Position numbers and translations under genes: made by a program. A stretch of 64,000 bases of DNA from Clostridia bacterium. GTDB taxonomy: Bacteria > Bacillota > Clostridia > Christensenellales > CAG-138. Position 1 is the stretch's first letter. The number at the start of each line of letters is the position of its first letter. Location: NCBI GenBank assembly GCA_017435905.1, contig JAFSEB010000080.1, positions 1-64,000 of the forward strand, given 5' to 3'. Positions 43,182 through 51,778 of this stretch are shown here, piece by piece. The notes under the pieces are model-generated. The model saw nothing but the letters and a program-made list of their open reading frames with translations. It had not been told where the DNA came from and searched no databases.

Positions 43182-43967
43182 ATGCGCAGGATCGGCATGA
43201 ACATGCATGTGATAAACGGGCTCAACGATAACGCCCTTCTCAGGGAAATGGCAGCCCTTGGCTTCACGGCCACATTCATGAAAACGCTGCCGCTGAAAGA
43301 GCAGGAAGCGGCTGCGGCGCTTTGTGCAAAGCACGGGATCCTGTGCGAAACGCTGCATGCCCCCTTTTCCCACATCAACGATATCTGGTTTCCCGGGGAA
43401 GGCGGCGATGCCATGCTGGAAGAGCTGAAGGAATGCGTTGACCGATGCCCCATCGTCGGGGCGGATATCGCCGTGGTGCACCTTTCCTCCGGCGTGGATG
43501 CACCGCCCGTAACGGATGCAGGCAGGCTGCGCTTTGCCCGCCTTGTGGAATATGCGGCAAAAAAAGGCGTCAGGATCGCCTTTGAGAACCAAAGAAAGCT
43601 TGCGAACCTCGCCTGGGCAATGGAGACCTTTGACGCTGCTGCCGCCGGCTTCTGCTGGGATTGCGGCCACGAACAAAGCCTTGCGGGCGGCATGCGCTAC
43701 ATGCCCCTTTTCGGCAAGCGCATCCTGACCACCCACATCCACGACAACCACGGCATAACGGGGGAGGATGAGCACCTTATTCCCTTTGACGGCACTCTCG
43801 ATTACAATTATGTGGCGAAGATGCTGCGGGAAGTACACTACCAAGGCACGCTGATGCTGGAGCTTTACCACCGTGACCGCTACAGCGGCATTTCACCGGA
43901 AGCATACCTTGCCCGGGCAGCAGCGGCTGCAAAGCGGCTGCGGGCTATGGTGGATGGGGAGGAATAA
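43182..43967 (+). CDS. TIM-barrel sugar-phosphate isomerase/epimerase
   Basis: 261 residues from the ATG at 43182 (GGGGAGG, 9 bases away); the upstream extension is not conserved. AP-endonuclease-2/xylose-isomerase-like barrel, with LCETLHAPFSHINDI, a VVHLSSG strand, IAFENQR, CWDCGHE and TTHIHDNHG supplying probable metal ligands (Glu, Asp, His). It isomerises an unknown sugar. It ends 1 base before the acetyltransferase start, so the two are coupled. Confidence 0.82.
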   Translation: MRRIGMNMHVINGLNDNALLREMAALGFTATFMKTLPLKEQEAAAALCAKHGILCETLHAPFSHINDIWFPGEGGDAMLEELKECVDRCPIVGADIAVVHLSSGVDAPPVTDAGRLRFARLVEYAAKKGVRIAFENQRKLANLAWAMETFDAAAAGFCWDCGHEQSLAGGMRYMPLFGKRILTTHIHDNHGITGEDEHLIPFDGTLDYNYVAKMLREVHYQGTLMLELYHRDRYSGISPEAYLARAAAAAKRLRAMVDGEE

Positions 43968-43968
43968 T

Positions 43969-44469
43969 ATGCCGCTTGCAACTGTTCCGCAGCCGGAGAT
44001 CATTCCGATCCGGGAAGATCTTCGTTTAAGAAAATACGATGGCAATTATGCCCTGCTGCTTCCGGGATATCAGGATCCCTATGTGTACCGAAATTCGGAA
44101 GGGATCTTCGATGATGCCAAAAAACCGGATCTTGCCTATGTGAAGGGCATGTGTGATTACCTTGATGCGCATGGCGAACTGTATTATATCGAAACCCTTG
44201 AAAACGGAGCGTTTCTGCCCATCGGCGATGTGACGGTGAAGGCGGAAAATCCGCCCATCGCCATTTGGTTTGAACGGTTTCGGGGCAGGGGGATCGGCAC
44301 AGCTGTCATGAAGGCTGTGATCGACCGGCTTCGCATGCTGGGCTTTTCCAAAATAACGGGTTCCACGGTCTATCGATGGAATGATGTTTCGCTCAGGATG
44401 CATCTTTCGCTGGGGTTTTCCGTCATTTCGTCAAACAAGGAAGAACATACGCTGGAACTTGAATTGTAA
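43969..44469 (+). CDS. GNAT-family N-acetyltransferase
   Basis: 166 residues from the ATG at 43969 after GGGGAGG. The acetyl-CoA loop is RFRGRGIGTAVMKAVIDRLR (Arg/Gly-x-Gly-x-Gly) and the late SLRMHLSLGFSVISSN is the usual last strand. Substrate unknown; coupling to a sugar isomerase suggests amino-sugar or metabolite modification, which is inference. Confidence 0.82.
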   Translation: MPLATVPQPEIIPIREDLRLRKYDGNYALLLPGYQDPYVYRNSEGIFDDAKKPDLAYVKGMCDYLDAHGELYYIETLENGAFLPIGDVTVKAENPPIAIWFERFRGRGIGTAVMKAVIDRLRMLGFSKITGSTVYRWNDVSLRMHLSLGFSVISSNKEEHTLELEL

Positions 44470-44480
44470 CACAGCCAAAA

Positions 44481-44502
44481 AACGCCCGTTTCGGGCGTTT
44501 TT
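44481..44502 (+). terminator. Terminator after the GNAT gene
   Basis: AACGCCCG pairs with CGGGCGTT, followed by a T-run. Confidence 0.82.
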
Positions 44503-44517
44503 CCCTCTGCGTCCCTG

Positions 44518-44546
44518 TTTACAAAAACAGGAAAGACGGGTATAAT
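44518..44546 (+). promoter_or_regulatory. Promoter of the MsmK/UgpC-type ATPase
   Basis: TTTACA, 17 bases, TATAAT. A leader of about 195 bases follows, with GC-rich hairpin potential (GCAGGGCTTGCGGTGCGGC near 44643) but no recognised regulatory RNA. Confidence 0.75.
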
Positions 44547-44750
44547 ATTACCAAGTATGGGAACGTTCCCATCAAGGAATATGCGGCTGCCCTGCACTCC
44601 ACAAAATGCATGGCGGTACGAAAGAAAAGGAGGAACTTTTTCCGCAGGGCTTGCGGTGCGGCAGTGTGGAGACCTGCCGTAATGCACGGCACAGCATGCC
44701 TGTGCGTGTGAGGCGACATGAGCGGAGGCTCTGCCGTCAAAGCCGGGAAC

Positions 44751-45866
44751 ATGGCAAAGGTCACATTAAAGGATGTCAAGAAGGTCTATGACAAGAGCGT
44801 CGTAGCGGTCCAGGAATTCAACCTTGAGATCGCAGACAAGGAATTCATCGTGCTGGTCGGCCCCTCGGGCTGCGGCAAATCCACCACGCTGCGCATGGTC
44901 GCAGGTCTTGAAGAGATCTCCTCCGGCGAGCTCTACATCGGCGACAAGCTCGTGAACGATGTGCCGCCCAAAGATCGCGACATCGCAATGGTATTCCAGA
45001 ACTACGCCCTCTATCCGCACATGACCGTTTACGAGAACATGGCATTCGCCCTGAAGCTCCGCAAGGAGAAGAAGGAAGTCATCGATCAGAAGGTGCGTGA
45101 AGCTGCCGAGATCCTCGACATTACCCAGTATCTTGACCGTAAACCCAAGGCTCTTTCCGGCGGTCAGCGCCAGCGTGTGGCCATCGGCCGTGCCATCGTC
45201 CGCGATCCGCAGGTATTCCTGATGGACGAACCCCTTTCCAACCTGGATGCCAAGCTGCGCAACCAGATGCGTGCGGAGATCATCAAGCTCCGTCAGCGCA
45301 TCAACACCACCTTCATCTACGTTACTCACGATCAGACCGAAGCCATGACCCTTGGCGACCGCATCGTGATCATGAAGGATGGCTTCATTCAGCAGATCGG
45401 CACTCCTCATGAGGTATTCAACCACCCTGCCAACCTCTTCGTTGCAGGCTTCATCGGCTCTCCGCAGATGAACTTCTTCGATGCCCGTCTTGAAAAGGAC
45501 GAAAAGGGCTACAGCGTGGTGCTCGACAGCGCAAAGGTCTATCTCCCCGAAGAGAAGCAGGAAGCCCTGAAAGCTGCCGGCGCTGCGGCGCAGGATATCA
45601 CCCTCGGCATCCGCCCCGAGCATATCATGCTTTCCAAGGGCGGCGAGGAAGCACACATCACCGCTACGGTGGATGTTTCCGAAATGATGGGCAGCTCCAT
45701 CCACATGCATGCCAACATGGGCGGCAAGGATGTTGTCATCATCATCCCCACCCTTGACCTCGGCGCCCGTGAAGAGGAATTCACCTTCGGCGCAAAGGTG
45801 GAATTTACCTTCGGCGGCAACGTGGTGCATATGTTCAACAAGGAAACCGGCATGAACCTCATCTAA
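44751..45866 (+). CDS. Carbohydrate ABC transporter ATPase (UgpC/MsmK type)
   Basis: 371 residues. Walker A GPSGCGKSTTL, Q-loop FQNYALYPHM, signature LSGGQRQRV, Walker B VFLMDEPLSNLD, switch His THDQTEAM, then the C-terminal TOBE/regulatory domain (TLGIRPEHIMLSKGG). Standard length for ATPases that serve several CUT1 sugar importers. No permease or binding-protein gene lies nearby, so it probably works in trans. The start is chosen by family alignment; its ribosome site is weak. Confidence 0.93.
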   Translation: MAKVTLKDVKKVYDKSVVAVQEFNLEIADKEFIVLVGPSGCGKSTTLRMVAGLEEISSGELYIGDKLVNDVPPKDRDIAMVFQNYALYPHMTVYENMAFALKLRKEKKEVIDQKVREAAEILDITQYLDRKPKALSGGQRQRVAIGRAIVRDPQVFLMDEPLSNLDAKLRNQMRAEIIKLRQRINTTFIYVTHDQTEAMTLGDRIVIMKDGFIQQIGTPHEVFNHPANLFVAGFIGSPQMNFFDARLEKDEKGYSVVLDSAKVYLPEEKQEALKAAGAAAQDITLGIRPEHIMLSKGGEEAHITATVDVSEMMGSSIHMHANMGGKDVVIIIPTLDLGAREEEFTFGAKVEFTFGGNVVHMFNKETGMNLI

Positions 45867-45880
45867 AACAGCATGCAAAA

Positions 45881-45907
45881 ACGGCGTGAGAGATCACGCC
45901 GTTTTTT
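45881..45907. terminator. Bidirectional terminator
   Basis: ACGGCGTGA pairs with TCACGCCGT with A and T runs on each side, between convergent genes. Confidence 0.85.
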
Positions 45908-45917
45908 GTATGCTGTT

Positions 45918-46370
45918 TTATTCTGTTTTTTTGCGGTACATGCGGATCATGTTTCCGTCATCCTCTTCCACCATGCCGAAAAAGTCGAAGCCATAGCGCT
46001 CATACAGGGAGGTGTGACCGGTGATCAGGTAGGCATCCTTCACGCCGCACTTTGCAAGGTCGCTGCAGGCACGGTCAAGAAGCGCCCGTGCAAGCCCCTT
46101 TTTGCGGTAAGGCTCCTCCACATACAGCGCACAGAGGTTTGGCGTCAGGTCAGGGCGCTTATGGAAATCGTTTTCGATGATGCCGATGCCGGCGATCAGC
46201 TTTCCCTCGCCGTCTTCGATCATGTACCAGTTCGGCACGCCTTTTTCCGCACAAAGCGCTGCTTCCATGCTTTCCGTATAGGCGCTGACGGGCACCTTCC
46301 ACTTTTCGTGGAACCAGTTCGCCGCCTCACCGATGCGCTCGGGGCATTCCCGAATGCTTTTGATTTTCAT
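45918..46370 (-). CDS. GNAT-family N-acetyltransferase
   Basis: 150 residues from the ATG at 46370; the longer open frame overlaps the neighbouring LCP gene and is not conserved. Acetyl-CoA loop YVEEPYRKKGLARALLDRAC and terminal SLYERYGFDFFGMVEEDDG. 13 bases after the LCP gene, so probably co-transcribed with it. Substrate unknown. Confidence 0.85.
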   Translation of the reverse strand: MKIKSIRECPERIGEAANWFHEKWKVPVSAYTESMEAALCAEKGVPNWYMIEDGEGKLIAGIGIIENDFHKRPDLTPNLCALYVEEPYRKKGLARALLDRACSDLAKCGVKDAYLITGHTSLYERYGFDFFGMVEEDDGNMIRMYRKKTE

Positions 46371-46383
46371 GCAAAACTCCTTT

Positions 46384-47934
46384 TCAGCCGATATCCCAGG
46401 CAAGATCACCGCCGAGCCCGCCGGTGCTCGTATCATCATCCGCCCAAATATCATCCGGTTCGTCATCGAGAACGCTGCTTTCGCCCATGATGCTGCCGAT
46501 GCCTGCCGAACTGCCGCTCCAATTGCTGTAATAATCGTAGCTGTCATATTCGCCGGAGGGAATGGACCCGCTGCCGCCGAGGGAAGCCCAAATGCTGTCC
46601 GCAAGGCTTCTGACAACGGGGGCATAGGCATCAAGCAGTGCCTTGTTTTCCCGGCGGATGGCGGTGGAAAGCTCACTCATGGCAGTTTTCAGGCTGCTTT
46701 TTGATTCCGAGGGGATGGAGCTGCCGTAGTTGTTCAAAAGATACTTTCCGTCCGCATAGGCACGGTTTGCGCTCTCAAGCTCCGCTGCGATGGCGATGCG
46801 GTTCTGTTCCGCGAGCATGGCAAGCGTTTCGCCGTCCGCATTGGGATCCACCACGATCTCGGCGTTGAACACATTCTTGATGAGCTTCTGCAGCTTTTCC
46901 GCATCAAGCGCCCAGATATCCCTTTCATAAAGGCTCATGTAAGCGCCGGGCACCATGTGGCGGTCAAGGTCTGCAAAGTCCATGCGCACCGCCACAAGGG
47001 CAAGGGCACAGATCTGCTCAAAGCTCAGGTTTGTATCGATATTGCTTTCCACGGCCTTGTAGATCTTCGGAAGGTTGGCGATCTGGCCGCTTTGCTTCAG
47101 CTGGTCAAATATGGCAAGAAGCATCCGCTGCTGCCTGTCCGCACGGGCCACATCGCTGCTGCCCTTTCTTTGACGGCAGTAGTCGAGCACCGCCTGCCCG
47201 TCAAGGTGCTGAAGACCGGGGTGGAGCAAACGTCCGTTCATGCTGACCTCGATATCCACCTCATATTCCACGCCGCCCATGGCGTTGACCACATCCTTCA
47301 CGGCGTTCATATCCACGCTGACATAATAATTGATGGGAATGCCGCCAAGAAGGGCGCTCACCGTGTTCATGGCGCTTTGGTAGCCGCCTTTTTTAAGACC
47401 GCCGCCCAGGGAGAATGCGCTGTTGATCTTGTTGTAGGGGTCAAGCTCGTCGATGAGCATGCCTTTTTTATTATAGAGCTTAACGTAAGTATCCCGGGGA
47501 ATGGAGATCATATCCACGGTGTTCTTTTTGAAATTCACCGTGACAAGTATCATCGTATCCGTGCGGAAGGAGCCTGAAGCCAGGCGCTCTTCGCTCCTGT
47601 CGATGCCGAACACCATGATGTTCACCCGGTTTTTCATGAAGCTGAGGTCGCTCAGTGCCTCGATCTCCGCTTCGCTCATGGGGGTGGGGGTAGGCTCCGG
47701 CGTGGGCAGCGGCGTGGGTGTGGGCACACCGGCTGCATTGGGCGTCAGGGCAGGCGTCGGTGCCGGCGGTTCGGTCATTTCCGGCGTGATCTCCGCCTGC
47801 GGCGGGTCATCAAAGAGCGTTTCCGGCGCATTGCTGATGCGCCCGTAGAAGATCACCGCCACCGCAATGAGCAGCAGCAACGCCGCACACAGCAGGATGA
47901 GCAGCACCCTGCCTGCTTTTTTATTGTTTGACAT
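46384..47934 (-). CDS. LytR-CpsA-Psr family cell-wall ligase
   Basis: 516 residues from the ATG at 47934 (GAAGGTG). N-terminal membrane helix, a Pro/Thr spacer (PTPLPTPEPTPTP), then the LCP domain: NIMVFGIDRSEERLASG, FRTDTMILVTVNFKKNTVDM, SIPRDTYVKL, and a later LDGQAVLDYCRQRKGSSDVAR with the conserved Arg residues that bind pyrophosphate. LCP enzymes attach teichoic acids or other glycopolymers to peptidoglycan outside the cell. The C-terminal tail of about 150 residues is Ser/Gly/Asp-rich and not part of the catalytic domain. Confidence 0.9.
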   Translation of the reverse strand: MSNNKKAGRVLLILLCAALLLLIAVAVIFYGRISNAPETLFDDPPQAEITPEMTEPPAPTPALTPNAAGVPTPTPLPTPEPTPTPMSEAEIEALSDLSFMKNRVNIMVFGIDRSEERLASGSFRTDTMILVTVNFKKNTVDMISIPRDTYVKLYNKKGMLIDELDPYNKINSAFSLGGGLKKGGYQSAMNTVSALLGGIPINYYVSVDMNAVKDVVNAMGGVEYEVDIEVSMNGRLLHPGLQHLDGQAVLDYCRQRKGSSDVARADRQQRMLLAIFDQLKQSGQIANLPKIYKAVESNIDTNLSFEQICALALVAVRMDFADLDRHMVPGAYMSLYERDIWALDAEKLQKLIKNVFNAEIVVDPNADGETLAMLAEQNRIAIAAELESANRAYADGKYLLNNYGSSIPSESKSSLKTAMSELSTAIRRENKALLDAYAPVVRSLADSIWASLGGSGSIPSGEYDSYDYYSNWSGSSAGIGSIMGESSVLDDEPDDIWADDDTSTGGLGGDLAWDIG

Positions 47935-47988
47935 GATATCACCTTCTTTTTGTATGCAAGCATTATACCGCTTTTTTTCCGAAAACAA

Positions 47989-48096
47989 AAGGCTGCCGTG
48001 TTAACAGACTATGAACAAAACATTGCTTTCCTGCAGAACAGGGCATTCCCAATAAACAGAAACATGAAAAAACAAAATGGTAGACATTAGAATTTC
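47989..48096. other. Divergent intergenic region of the LCP gene and asnA
   Basis: Together with the asnA promoter and leader, about 190 bases between divergent genes. Apart from the asnA promoter nothing conserved is visible. Confidence 0.4.
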
Positions 48097-48125
48097 TTGC
48101 AATAAGATGGCATATGGGATATAAT
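48097..48125 (+). promoter_or_regulatory. Promoter of asnA
   Basis: TTGCAA, 17 bases, TATAAT; the leader is about 55 bases and ends in CAAGGAGG. Confidence 0.82.
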
Positions 48126-48187
48126 AGGGGAACTTGGCAAAAACATACCGTGCGGCATACAAGCCGCCTTTGCACAAGGAGGTATTT

Positions 48188-49195
48188 ATGGCAAACACCA
48201 TCATTCCCGAGGGCTATCGCCCCACGATGACACTTTATGAAACGCAGGACGCCATCAGCTTCATCAAGCGTTCTTTTCAGGACGGCCTTTCCCGTGCGCT
48301 GCGCCTGAAGCGTGTGACCGCTCCTCTTTTTGTGGAGCCCCAGAGCGGCCTTAACGATGACCTGAACGGCTTTGAACGTGCAGTTACCTTCGATATCCCC
48401 TGTGCGGAGACAGATGCGCAGGTGGTGCACTCCCTTGCGAAATGGAAGCGCATGGCGCTTTACCGCTACGATTTTTATGCCGGTAAAGGCCTTTACACCG
48501 ATATGAATGCCATCCGCAGGGATGAGACCCTTGACAATCTCCACTCCGTGTATGTGGACCAGTGGGATTGGGAAAAGGTGCTCACCAGGGATACCCGCAA
48601 CATCGATACCCTTCGCAGCACCGTGCGCTCCATCGTGGGCTGCGTGTGCGATACCCTTGATGCGCTCAAGGCACGCTATCCGCACATTACCACGGAGCTG
48701 ACGAGGGATGTGAAGTTCATCACTTCGCAGGAGCTTCTTGACCTTTACCCCGACCTGACGCCCAAAGAGCGTGAGCATGCTATCGTTCGGGAATACAAGA
48801 CCGTGTTCCTCATGCAGATCGGCGGCAAGCTTTCCAACGGCGAGCCCCACGACGGCCGTGCGCCGGACTATGATGACTGGACGCTCAACGGCGATATCCT
48901 GTTCTATTTCCCGCTGCTGGACTGCGCCATGGAGATCTCCTCCATGGGTATCCGTGTGGATGCGGAAGCCCTTGACCGCCAGCTCAACGAGCGCGGCTGC
49001 AACGAGCGCCGCAGCCTGCCCTTCCACAGCATGCTTCTTCGCAACGAACTGCCCCTTACCATCGGCGGCGGTATCGGCCAGAGCCGCCTTTGCATGCTGC
49101 TGATGAACAAGGCGCACATCGGCGAGGTGCAGTCCTCCATCTGGGATAAGGAGACCGTCGAAAGCTGCAAAAAGGCAGGCATCACCCTGCTGTAA
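48188..49195 (+). CDS. asnA: Aspartate-ammonia ligase (asparagine synthetase A)
   Basis: 335 residues from the ATG at 48188; the family's usual length is about 330. It makes asparagine from aspartate and ammonia with ATP to AMP. Class II aminoacyl-synthetase-like fold with YETQDAISFIKRSFQDGLSR, the LRLKRVTAPLFVEPQSGLND motif, VYVDQWDWEKVL and GGGIGQSRLCMLLM (motif 3 Arg). Transcribed alone from its own promoter. Confidence 0.97.
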   Translation: MANTIIPEGYRPTMTLYETQDAISFIKRSFQDGLSRALRLKRVTAPLFVEPQSGLNDDLNGFERAVTFDIPCAETDAQVVHSLAKWKRMALYRYDFYAGKGLYTDMNAIRRDETLDNLHSVYVDQWDWEKVLTRDTRNIDTLRSTVRSIVGCVCDTLDALKARYPHITTELTRDVKFITSQELLDLYPDLTPKEREHAIVREYKTVFLMQIGGKLSNGEPHDGRAPDYDDWTLNGDILFYFPLLDCAMEISSMGIRVDAEALDRQLNERGCNERRSLPFHSMLLRNELPLTIGGGIGQSRLCMLLMNKAHIGEVQSSIWDKETVESCKKAGITLL

Positions 49196-49204
49196 ACGGA
49201 AGAA

Positions 49205-49232
49205 ACACAAAAAGAGCCCGTTCGGGGTATTC
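49205..49232 (+). terminator. Left half of the asnA terminator, right half missing
   Basis: AAAAAGAGCCCG-TTCGGGGTATTCC has the form of the first stem and loop seen in the terminator at 54788. The expected second arm (CGGGCTC plus T-run) is absent; sequence of the MITE-like element follows instead. asnA may therefore lack an intrinsic terminator here. Confidence 0.45.
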
Positions 49233-49502
49233 CAATAAGAAAACATCGCCGCAAAACGAATCCATTCCGGTCAACTGCATCGTCATCGTCGGTCGGAATA
49301 TCGACGGATATGCCTTCCTCCTCTTTCTTGCATTTACCCGAAAGCGATCCATTTTGCGGTCGAAGAGTCTAAAAAGGCAAGACCGGTTCTATCGGCAGGC
49401 GTGTGGGCGAAGGAATAGTGGTACTATTTCAAGACCGCACAACACACGGATAGGGCCGGTATTGCCTTTCTTAGACCGATGTTTTCTTAACGGGATGCCC
49501 CT
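49223..49502. mobile_element. 280 bp MITE-like element with terminal inverted repeats
   Basis: The ends read CGGGGTATTCCAATAAGAAAA and, inverted, TTTTCTTAACGGGATGCCCC, adjoining CATCG/CGATG; about 21 of 25 positions match. Inside, 49367-49476 form the same 110-base hairpin as at 4-113. No open frame of transposase size is present, so it must move in trans or spread as a structured repeat. It interrupts the asnA terminator. Confidence 0.7.
49367..49476. repeat. 110-base imperfect hairpin inside the MITE-like element (copy 2)
   Basis: GTCTAAAAAGGCAAGACC pairs with GGTATTGCCTTTCTTAGAC, followed by CTATCGG/GGATAG and an inner AATAGT-GGT-ACTATT hairpin. Compared with copy 1, one of the three substitutions (G to A at the inner stem) changes a G-T pair to A-T, keeping pairing. 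Confidence 0.7.
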
Positions 49503-49566
49503 TGCAGCCCGGCTTTTTTCATTTGTTCGCAATTCATGTCGGGCGCCGATACAGCAGCTTGCCTTA

Positions 49567-50595
49567 TTACCGTTTAGAAAAATGGGAACTGCCCTTTTTG
49601 TTTTTTCCGGCACGAAGGAACCATGTGATCAAAAAGGCGGCGCTCACAAGCAAACACGACAGCAGCACAATCAATTGAATATTTCCGTTCATGCATTGTT
49701 CCCAGTTGCGCAGATCCACCCGATAGGAATTGCCGGAATAAGGCCCGAACAAGGCTGTTGCCGCATGGTTTGCGCAATAAAGTGTGATCCCGATAAGAGC
49801 GGTGCAGATCCCGGCCTTGAGCAATGGAGAAAACCGCAGGGCGCAGATCACCGCACACACAATAACCGGCACAAAGCCGTATGCGGTCATCAGAATTGCA
49901 CTGCCAAGCATAAACGGCTGCCGGATCCGGATATGCATCAGCAGCAAAACGGTCAGCACAAATGTAACCGCAAAAGAAATGATGAACTTATAGCGAGAAT
50001 AGCTTGTTTTTGATAACAGAAGCGGTACAAACAACAGCACATACCCCATCAGGATGCCAATGCAGGCTGTGAGCCACCACGATAAACCCTTGGTATAAAC
50101 CGCACAGGTGAACAGAAGCAGGCAAACAGACAGATACGTTGAAAGGGAAAAAGCAAGCAGCTTCTTCGACGGAAAGAAACAAGTAACCGTAGGTACAAAC
50201 GTATAGGCGCAGATCAGGGCTGCCAATACGATAAAGAACCAGGAAAGTGTACGGTTTACGGCAAGATCGCAAATAAAACAGACGACAAGCGCAACGGCAT
50301 AGGAGATCGTCGGAACCCAAAACCATGTACTGCGGATCGCACGGAACAGCTTGGCCTCATGCTTCATTTTCCTTGCATCCGTATCTGTCGATGCTGTGAT
50401 CAGTTCATGTTCGCTTATGTCAAGCACGCGGCAAATGTCGGCGATCAGCGTGATGTCGGGGTAGGATACTCCACGCTCCCATTTGCTTACCGCACCCTCG
50501 GTAACAAGAAGCATTTCTGCCAGGTCTTTTTGTGAATAGCTTTTCTCTGTTCGTTTGGCTTTGATGAACGAACCGAATGTTTTTTTATCAGTCAT
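49567..50595 (-). CDS. XRE-family regulator fused to a membrane domain
   Basis: 342 residues. Residues 1-65 are a Cro/C1 helix-turn-helix (RTEKSYSQKDLAEMLLVTEG, AVSKWERGVSYPDITLIADI). The rest has about eight hydrophobic helices with short loops. Membrane-tethered XRE proteins of this sort are common in Clostridia and are thought to respond to envelope conditions; target genes are unknown. GAGGTGACC precedes the ATG. Confidence 0.82.
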   Translation of the reverse strand: MTDKKTFGSFIKAKRTEKSYSQKDLAEMLLVTEGAVSKWERGVSYPDITLIADICRVLDISEHELITASTDTDARKMKHEAKLFRAIRSTWFWVPTISYAVALVVCFICDLAVNRTLSWFFIVLAALICAYTFVPTVTCFFPSKKLLAFSLSTYLSVCLLLFTCAVYTKGLSWWLTACIGILMGYVLLFVPLLLSKTSYSRYKFIISFAVTFVLTVLLLMHIRIRQPFMLGSAILMTAYGFVPVIVCAVICALRFSPLLKAGICTALIGITLYCANHAATALFGPYSGNSYRVDLRNWEQCMNGNIQLIVLLSCLLVSAAFLITWFLRAGKNKKGSSHFSKR

Positions 50596-50679
50596 ATCGG
50601 GTCACCTCTTCCCTTCATTCTATGGGAATCAGAGAAAACCGTCAATGGACTGCCAAGCCACCCCCCCGCTTTGATACGA

Positions 50680-51735
50680 TCACGGCGCAAGGGGCAGCGG
50701 CGTCTTTGCGGCTTCGGGCGCTGCATTTCCGATTTCTGCCGTTTTTGCGATGGCTTGTGCAAGGTACTCCACCGCATTAAGCGCCTGCGTGAGGGTATTG
50801 GCGTTGTGCCCCACCTCCACCAGCAGGCATTGGTTCGATACATGCTGGTTATAGCGGCCCGTTTTCACCCGAATGTTGCGCATAAGTTCCGCATCGATCT
50901 GCAGAAGATACTCCGTCAGCTTTTTGGCGAGGGCATAGTTGGCGGCAAAATCCGGTTTTTCGCCGAAGCCCGTGCCCGTTGCCCCTTCTCCGGTGCCCAC
51001 AACGAACATCATCCGTGCCACCTCTTTTCCGTCAAGGATGAGATAATCCTTTTTCTCCTTAGGGTCGTTGCCGTAGGCATCCCGATGGAGGTCGATAAAC
51101 ATGGTAACGGAAGGATATTCTTCCTTATATTGTTCCATGGTCTTCACGCTGCGTGAATAAGCGGTGGACAGCTTTGGCGGCTCATGGTTCGTGGTGTCGT
51201 GTATGACGCTGATGCCGTACTTGTTCCGAAGAAGGTCCGCCAGCTTTTCCCCCACGGCGATCACGCTGCGGCTTTCATCCGCCGTGCGCCATGGGCTCGT
51301 TTCCGCATATTCCTCTCCCTCCGCAGGAAAATACGCCTCCGTAGCGTGGGTATGGTAGATGAGGATGCGTGGTTCTTCACCGGAAAGGTCGATGGGCGCC
51401 CTTTCCGCCGTTTCCGTTTGCAGCAGCTCGATGCGCACGCTGTTGCTGACGCCGCTGTCCACATCCGTTTGCGGCACAAGGATCGGCGAAGGCAGTTCAG
51501 AGTACTCCGAAGTATTATCTTCTGCACGGATCTCCCTGCCGCCCGGGTATGCCAAGGGGAACCCCAGCGAAAACAGCTCCGCCGCAGCGCTGCCGCCCTT
51601 TGCAATGCGCACTGCGGATGCGGCAAACAGCGCCACCGCCAAAGCAAACCCCGTTAAGGGGATGGCTGCCGCTGCTCGCTTTCGGATCAATGCTGCCCGG
51701 GCCTCCGCCCGTGTGGGTGTTTTCCTTTCCCGCAT
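50680..51735 (-). CDS. spoIIP: Stage II sporulation protein P
   Basis: About 351 residues from the ATG at 51735 (GGAGG, 8 bases away); the open frame upstream overlaps gpr and is not used. One N-terminal helix (AIPLTGFALAVALFAASAV) anchors it. The amidase/endopeptidase domain has the zinc-binding ILIYHTHATEAYFPAEGEEY, VTMFIDLHRDAYGND and VEVGHNANTLTQALNAVEYL. With SpoIID and SpoIIM it thins septal peptidoglycan to drive engulfment. Partner of gpr in a conserved operon. Confidence 0.94.
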   Translation of the reverse strand: MRERKTPTRAEARAALIRKRAAAAIPLTGFALAVALFAASAVRIAKGGSAAAELFSLGFPLAYPGGREIRAEDNTSEYSELPSPILVPQTDVDSGVSNSVRIELLQTETAERAPIDLSGEEPRILIYHTHATEAYFPAEGEEYAETSPWRTADESRSVIAVGEKLADLLRNKYGISVIHDTTNHEPPKLSTAYSRSVKTMEQYKEEYPSVTMFIDLHRDAYGNDPKEKKDYLILDGKEVARMMFVVGTGEGATGTGFGEKPDFAANYALAKKLTEYLLQIDAELMRNIRVKTGRYNQHVSNQCLLVEVGHNANTLTQALNAVEYLAQAIAKTAEIGNAAPEAAKTPLPLAP

Positions 51736-51778
51736 GGTTCTGTCCTCCGCTTCCATGTTTATGAGCGGTCGGACATGT

